Assembly: GCA_902765025.1 (NCBI GenBank) | Contig: CACWYC010000017.1 | Span: forward strand, 1 to 45,396 | Length of the DNA stretch: 45,396 nt | Direction: 5' to 3' | Origin: Oscillospiraceae bacterium | GTDB lineage: Bacteria; Bacillota; Clostridia; Oscillospirales; Oscillospiraceae | Shown: positions 42,403-45,396 of the stretch, one piece after another | Position numbering within the stretch: the first letter of the stretch is position 1 | Layout: every line of letters starts with the position of its first letter | The notes under the pieces: model-generated | What the model was told of the DNA's origin: nothing | Seen by the model: the letters and a program-made list of their open reading frames with translations, nothing else | Database searches by the model: none | Position numbers and translations under genes: made by a program

Positions 42403-42533
42403 ACAATTTTACTGCCTCTGCAGCGAGCAAAAGCGGTGCGCGGGGGTCAATTTACCCGGCGGATCGAGAAGCTCTGCGCCCCATTGGAATGCAGACATGG
42501 CAATCGAGATTGTAAATAGTGAGCTACGTAAAT

Positions 42534-42569
42534 GTACAGGCGACGAAGAAAACTCTTCGCCGCCTGTAC
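42534..42569 (+). terminator. Terminator of the exporter operon
   Basis: GTACAGGCG-CGAAG pairs with CTTCG-CGCCTGTAC; a T-rich stretch comes somewhat later (TTATCCTTT). About 130 nt after the lipoprotein stop. Confidence 0.7.
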
Positions 42570-42630
42570 TTATCCTTTGGGGCTTTTTCTCACAAGCTGC
42601 GTTGCGAGACCAGGGTATCATATATAAACC

Positions 42631-42708
42631 GGTTGTAGGGATTTGAACTACCAACACTCAGTTTTGGAGGCGGGATTTGCGAGTTTTTCGCAGATCCCGC
42701 CTTTTTTT
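42631..42708 (+). repeat. tRNA-like/terminator direct repeat, right copy
   Basis: GGATTTGAACTACC (42639-42652), then a hairpin GGCGGGATTTGCGA/TCGCAGATCCCGCC (42669-42701) and seven T. It matches the left copy at 36453-36533 in order, orientation and most bases. On the minus strand CTCCAAA resembles a tRNA-Trp anticodon loop, while the left copy has a Tyr-like one. Between 42709 and 42925 no gene is seen. Confidence 0.8.
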
Positions 42709-42925
42709 GTTGCCCTGGAATTGTAAACTTTTTTTGTTGTCGGAGGTTTCAACCAAAATGTGGTTGAAACCTCTTTCCCCTGATAATTGAAAGAGAACCG
42801 TTGTTTTTCGGAGTAAACGAGGCGATAAATCACAAATATTCATTATGGAGGTGGTGCCATATGGCCTGATTCACAACAAAAAACAGAATATCGAGAAAAA
42901 CAGTGACAGAAGAGGAGGAACAAAG

Positions 42926-43225
42926 ATGAATGAATGGGAGCGCCTTCGTCGGCAGGCGCAGCAATACAAAGAGAACTATCCGCCCGGGACAAGAGTAATG
43001 CTCCTGAGTATGGAAGATCCGTGGGCTCCCGTTCCCTCTGGAACGAGAGGAACTGTTGAGGTGGTCGATGACATTGGCCAGCTCCACATGAAGTGGGATA
43101 ACGGCAGAACGCTCGCCCTTGTTCCCAGAGAAGACAGCTTCCGTAAGCTGACAGTCGCAGAACTTCGTGAGGAGCAGAGCGAGAGCATCGCAGAGGCTGA
43201 AGACGGCCCCACCATGGAAATGTGA
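42926..43225 (+). CDS. DUF4314-domain protein of conjugative elements
   Basis: A 99-residue protein with YPPGTRVMLLSMEDPWAPVP and GTRGTVEVVDDIGQLHMKWDNG, which match DUF4314, a small beta-rich domain encoded in Clostridia/Bacilli integrative conjugative elements. GAGGAGG lies 8 nt upstream of the ATG. It is directly followed by the cytosine methylase fragment (3-bp gap), the same order as in such elements. Function unknown. No conjugation genes remain nearby. Confidence 0.85.
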   Translation: MNEWERLRRQAQQYKENYPPGTRVMLLSMEDPWAPVPSGTRGTVEVVDDIGQLHMKWDNGRTLALVPREDSFRKLTVAELREEQSESIAEAEDGPTMEM

Positions 43226-43228
43226 AGG

Positions 43229-43582
43229 ATGGAGCCTATCACTATGGGAAGCCTGTTCGATGGGATCGGAGGCTTTCCGCTCGCTGCTGTCCGAAACGGG
43301 ATCGAACCGTTATGGGCTAGTGAGATAGAAGCCTTTCCTATCGAGGTCACCAAGACTCACTTCCCCAACATGCTTCACGTGGGAGATATCACAAAGCTGG
43401 ACGGCGCGAAGTTCCCTCCTGTGGACATTATCTGTGGCGGCGGCCCCTGCCAGGATCTGAGTGTGGCTGGTGCTCGAGCAGGTTTGGCCGGAGAACGCTC
43501 CGGGTTATTTATGGAGCAAATTCGGGTAATCAAGGAGATGAGAAATGCTGATCGAAAACGAGGACGGACAGGTAATGCTTAA
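43229..43582 (+). pseudogene. Truncated C5-cytosine DNA methyltransferase
   Basis: A 117-codon fragment with motif I (LFDGIGGFPLAA, SAM binding) and motif IV (GGGPCQDLSVAG, where the Cys is the catalytic nucleophile), the normal N-terminal part of a Dcm-type enzyme. It ends after KRGRTGNA; the family needs about 200-250 further residues including the target-recognition region. So it cannot methylate DNA and is a relic. It follows the DUF4314 gene, as in conjugative elements. Confidence 0.85.
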
Positions 43583-43657
43583 ACCTTTTAACGAATTAAA
43601 ATAATTTAAATGTTCATTCTTTGTGTGGACTAGGTGTCTCTACACTCGGATCTTAAT

Positions 43658-43688
43658 GGGACTCTGATTATGATACGTTCAGGGTCCC
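43658..43688 (+). terminator. Terminator-like hairpin after the methylase fragment
   Basis: GGGACTCTGA pairs with TCAGGGTCCC over 10 bp (one G-T pair), followed by TTTGCTTT. Confidence 0.65.
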
Positions 43689-43775
43689 TTTGCTTTGCAC
43701 CCCGCCTATATTCAAATCCCCTTGCGTCAAGAGGCTTTTTGACTTCTCGCATACTCTATACAGAAATATCGAGCC

Positions 43776-43805
43776 CCAGCAGAGTGATTCTGCTGGGGTT
43801 TTTCG
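43776..43805 (+). terminator. Second terminator-like hairpin
   Basis: CCCCAGCAGA..TCTGCTGGGG with a small loop, followed by TTTTT. The interval 43583-44048 holds no credible gene: only two terminators, a tandem repeat and the MFS promoter. Confidence 0.8.
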
Positions 43806-43845
43806 ATGATTAGGCCAGTAAGGAACAACTCAGATTCTGTAAATA

Positions 43846-43961
43846 GTGTGCGAGAAGAGCAAAGCGTGTGCGAGAAGAGGTAAACGTGTACAATAAGGTA
43901 TTTCGTGTGCGATAAGGCATTTCGTGCGCAAAAAGACAAAATGTGTGCGTAAGGCACATAA
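43846..43961 (+). repeat. Iteron-like tandem repeat, six 19-20 bp units
   Basis: Units start near 43846, 43866, 43886, 43905, 43924 and 43943. Each opens GTGTGCG or a close variant and continues with GATAAGGCATTTC, GAGAAGAGG or similar. The first two units and units 3-4 are the most alike. They precede the MFS gene by about 90 bp. Confidence 0.7.
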
Positions 43962-43988
43962 GCAGGGTAGAAATATTTAGTTTGCTGT

Positions 43989-43996
43989 GCTATGAT
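43989..43996 (+). promoter_or_regulatory. Extended -10 promoter of the MFS gene
   Basis: TG-C-TATGAT with a weak -35 (TAGAAA) about 17 bp upstream. It lies 50 nt before the start codon. Confidence 0.5.
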
Positions 43997-44048
43997 AATA
44001 AGATGCAGGAGATCGATATGATTCTTTCGACCCGGGAGGTTCATTTCT

Positions 44049-45275
44049 GTGACTGGCGGAAATACGCAAAAAAGACATCTTTCGCAGGCCATGCTTTTTA
44101 TTTTGCTGTTCGGAATCGTCAGTCTCTTCTCAGATATGACGCATGAAGGAGCGTCCAGCATCCGCGGAGCGTATATGTCCCTGTTGGGGGCGTGTTTCGT
44201 GTCCGGACTGGGCGAGCTGATCGGATACTCCATGCGCTATGTGTTTGGCAGGCTTACTGATAAGACGAAACATTACTGGCCCATGGTGATCCTGGGTTAT
44301 GTACTGGACATCATCGCCGTACCCGCTCTTGCGCTGGTGGGTGAACACGGCTGGCTGGCGGCCTGCCTGTTGCTTGTTATTCAGCGCATGGGAAAGGCAA
44401 TCAAAAAGCCGGCCAAAGATACCGTCATGTCCTTTGCCGCATCACAGGAAGGTGCAGGAAAAAGCTTCGGGATTCAGGAGCTGTTGGATCAGATCGGCGC
44501 TTTTCTTGGCCCGGTGCTGCTGTATCTGGTGATGCTGTTGCGGCAGGAAGGGACTATGTTTCAGATCTACTCGGCCTGCTTTGCAGTTCTGGCGATTCCT
44601 GGCGCCATCACGCTGATCTTGCTTCTGGTCACCCGGGCGAAGTTTCCGAATCCCGAGCGATTTGAGCCAGAACCGAAGGAATATATTCCCTTCAAGTTAA
44701 AGAAAGAGTTTATTCTGTATATTGCCGGAATCAGTCTGTTTGCCTTTGGCTTCATCGACTATTCTATCGTGATCATGCACGTATCCCGAAACTACACCAC
44801 GCTTGCGGCGGGCCTTGCGGAATCATCTTCCCTGGTGAACAGCGGCACGCTCCCATTGCTCTACGCCGGGGCAATGCTGGTAGACGCTGTTGCTGCACTG
44901 TTCTTTGGAATGCTGTATGATAAAAAAGGCGTTCGCGCATTAGTCCTGTCTACGCTCATCTCCGCTCCTTTTGCCTTTTTTGTTTTCATTTGCCGTACTG
45001 TCCCGCTGTTGCTCCTAGGTATTGCCTTGTGGGGCGTTGGTATGGGTGCGCAGGAATCGATTCTGAAAGCGGCTGTTACCGGTATGGTGCCTAAGCAAAG
45101 CCGCGCGACAGGTTATGGGATTTTTGAATGCTCTTTTGGCGTATTCTGGTTTCTGGGCAGCTGGCTTATGGGAACTCTGTATGATTTGAATTTGACTGCC
45201 ATGGTCATCGTTTCCGTAGTGGCACAATTAGGGGCGATACCCTTATATATCGCCTCAACACAACGGACACGCTAA
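44049..45275 (+). CDS. Major facilitator superfamily transporter
   Basis: A 408-residue MFS protein with about twelve hydrophobic helices and a cytoplasmic loop in the middle (KFPNPERFEPEPKEYIPFKLKKEF). The N-terminal half contains SLFSDMTHEGASSIRG, typical of a family of MFS proteins of unknown substrate, and the helix 2-3 loop MRYVFGRLTDKTKHYWPM. GTG is the start: CGGGAGG lies 8 nt upstream. It has its own promoter and lies downstream of a repeat array on probably acquired DNA. Drug or metabolite efflux is possible; no motif defines the substrate. Confidence 0.88.
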   Translation: MTGGNTQKRHLSQAMLFILLFGIVSLFSDMTHEGASSIRGAYMSLLGACFVSGLGELIGYSMRYVFGRLTDKTKHYWPMVILGYVLDIIAVPALALVGEHGWLAACLLLVIQRMGKAIKKPAKDTVMSFAASQEGAGKSFGIQELLDQIGAFLGPVLLYLVMLLRQEGTMFQIYSACFAVLAIPGAITLILLLVTRAKFPNPERFEPEPKEYIPFKLKKEFILYIAGISLFAFGFIDYSIVIMHVSRNYTTLAAGLAESSSLVNSGTLPLLYAGAMLVDAVAALFFGMLYDKKGVRALVLSTLISAPFAFFVFICRTVPLLLLGIALWGVGMGAQESILKAAVTGMVPKQSRATGYGIFECSFGVFWFLGSWLMGTLYDLNLTAMVIVSVVAQLGAIPLYIASTQRTR

Positions 45276-45396
45276 TCGTTCAATCGTTATTATACTAAGG
45301 CTGTATTTTGCTCACAACGTCCAACTGGATGTATTCGGCAAAAAAAGATGGGCACATGCGGTTTACATAATCTGAACCCACTTTGCACCCACCCCC
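45276..45396. other. Non-coding 3' edge
   Basis: No gene, hairpin terminator or repeat is evident in the last 121 bp. The sequence ends inside what may be another tRNA-like or att-like region (TTTGCACCCACCCCC), but too little is present to judge. Confidence 0.4.

Noticed and set aside
43543..43605. Small frame starting MLIENEDGQVMLKPFN after the methylase fragment
   Set aside because: Only about 20 codons and overlapping the methylase frame; it might be the start of a fused gene, but cannot be supported.

Overview
The window looks like a chromosomal segment from a GC-rich gut-type Firmicute, probably class Clostridia near Oscillospirales. This rests on Firmicutes-style Shine-Dalgarno sites, a ylxM-ffh-rpsP-khpA block, a PdaB-like sporulation deacetylase and G5/3D-type wall proteins. 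No species can be named from the sequence alone.

Layout. (1) 1-640: the 3' end of a group II intron, then a cluster of palindromic REP-like repeats. (2) 677-8339: a DMT transporter, a methionine gamma-lyase-family PLP enzyme with an unknown partner, a GIY-YIG protein, a Dus-like flavoprotein, a G5/3D wall protein and the selenium-cofactor protein YqeC, then a second, roughly 1 kb REP array (7310-8270). (3) 8363-12988: a heterodimeric ABC exporter and rsmA. (4) 13044-29041: a purine/ureide catabolic region. It holds a pseudouridine synthase, an 8-oxoguanine deaminase/SsnA-type enzyme, a four-gene BMP-type nucleoside ABC importer, carbamate kinase, YgeW, YgeY, a divergent PAS-HTH regulator, an unusual PLP fold-type II enzyme, a RAYT transposase and a threonine synthase-like enzyme. 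(5) 29378-31672: ylxM-ffh-rpsP-khpA. (6) From 32320 to the end: accessory DNA with lower GC. It interrupts a pdaB-like gene and carries two large atypical tyrosine recombinases (one frame-split), decayed tRNA-like sites, a TetR-controlled MMPL exporter plus a giant heptad-repeat lipoprotein, remnants of a conjugative element (DUF4314 protein, truncated cytosine methylase), a tandem repeat array and an MFS transporter.

How the parts work together. Region 4 reads as an import-and-degrade system. The ABC importer brings in a nucleoside or purine, the deaminase acts on an oxidised purine, and YgeW, YgeY and the carbamate kinase process ureido intermediates and recover ATP from carbamoyl phosphate. 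The two PLP enzymes are candidates to consume the amino-acid-like end product. YqeC implies a selenium-dependent molybdenum hydroxylase elsewhere in the genome. The regulator lies back-to-back with ygeY, and both have clear sigma-A promoters.

The strongest unusual signals are: (a) a two-copy, three-hairpin element with compensatory base changes, sitting about 47 nt downstream of a stop codon in the sense orientation both times; (b) REP palindromes inside the coding sequence of the RAYT gene itself; (c) the degenerate, paired tyrosine recombinases next to direct tRNA-like/terminator repeats that bracket the efflux cargo; (d) four helically phased operators in the tetR-MMPL promoter region.
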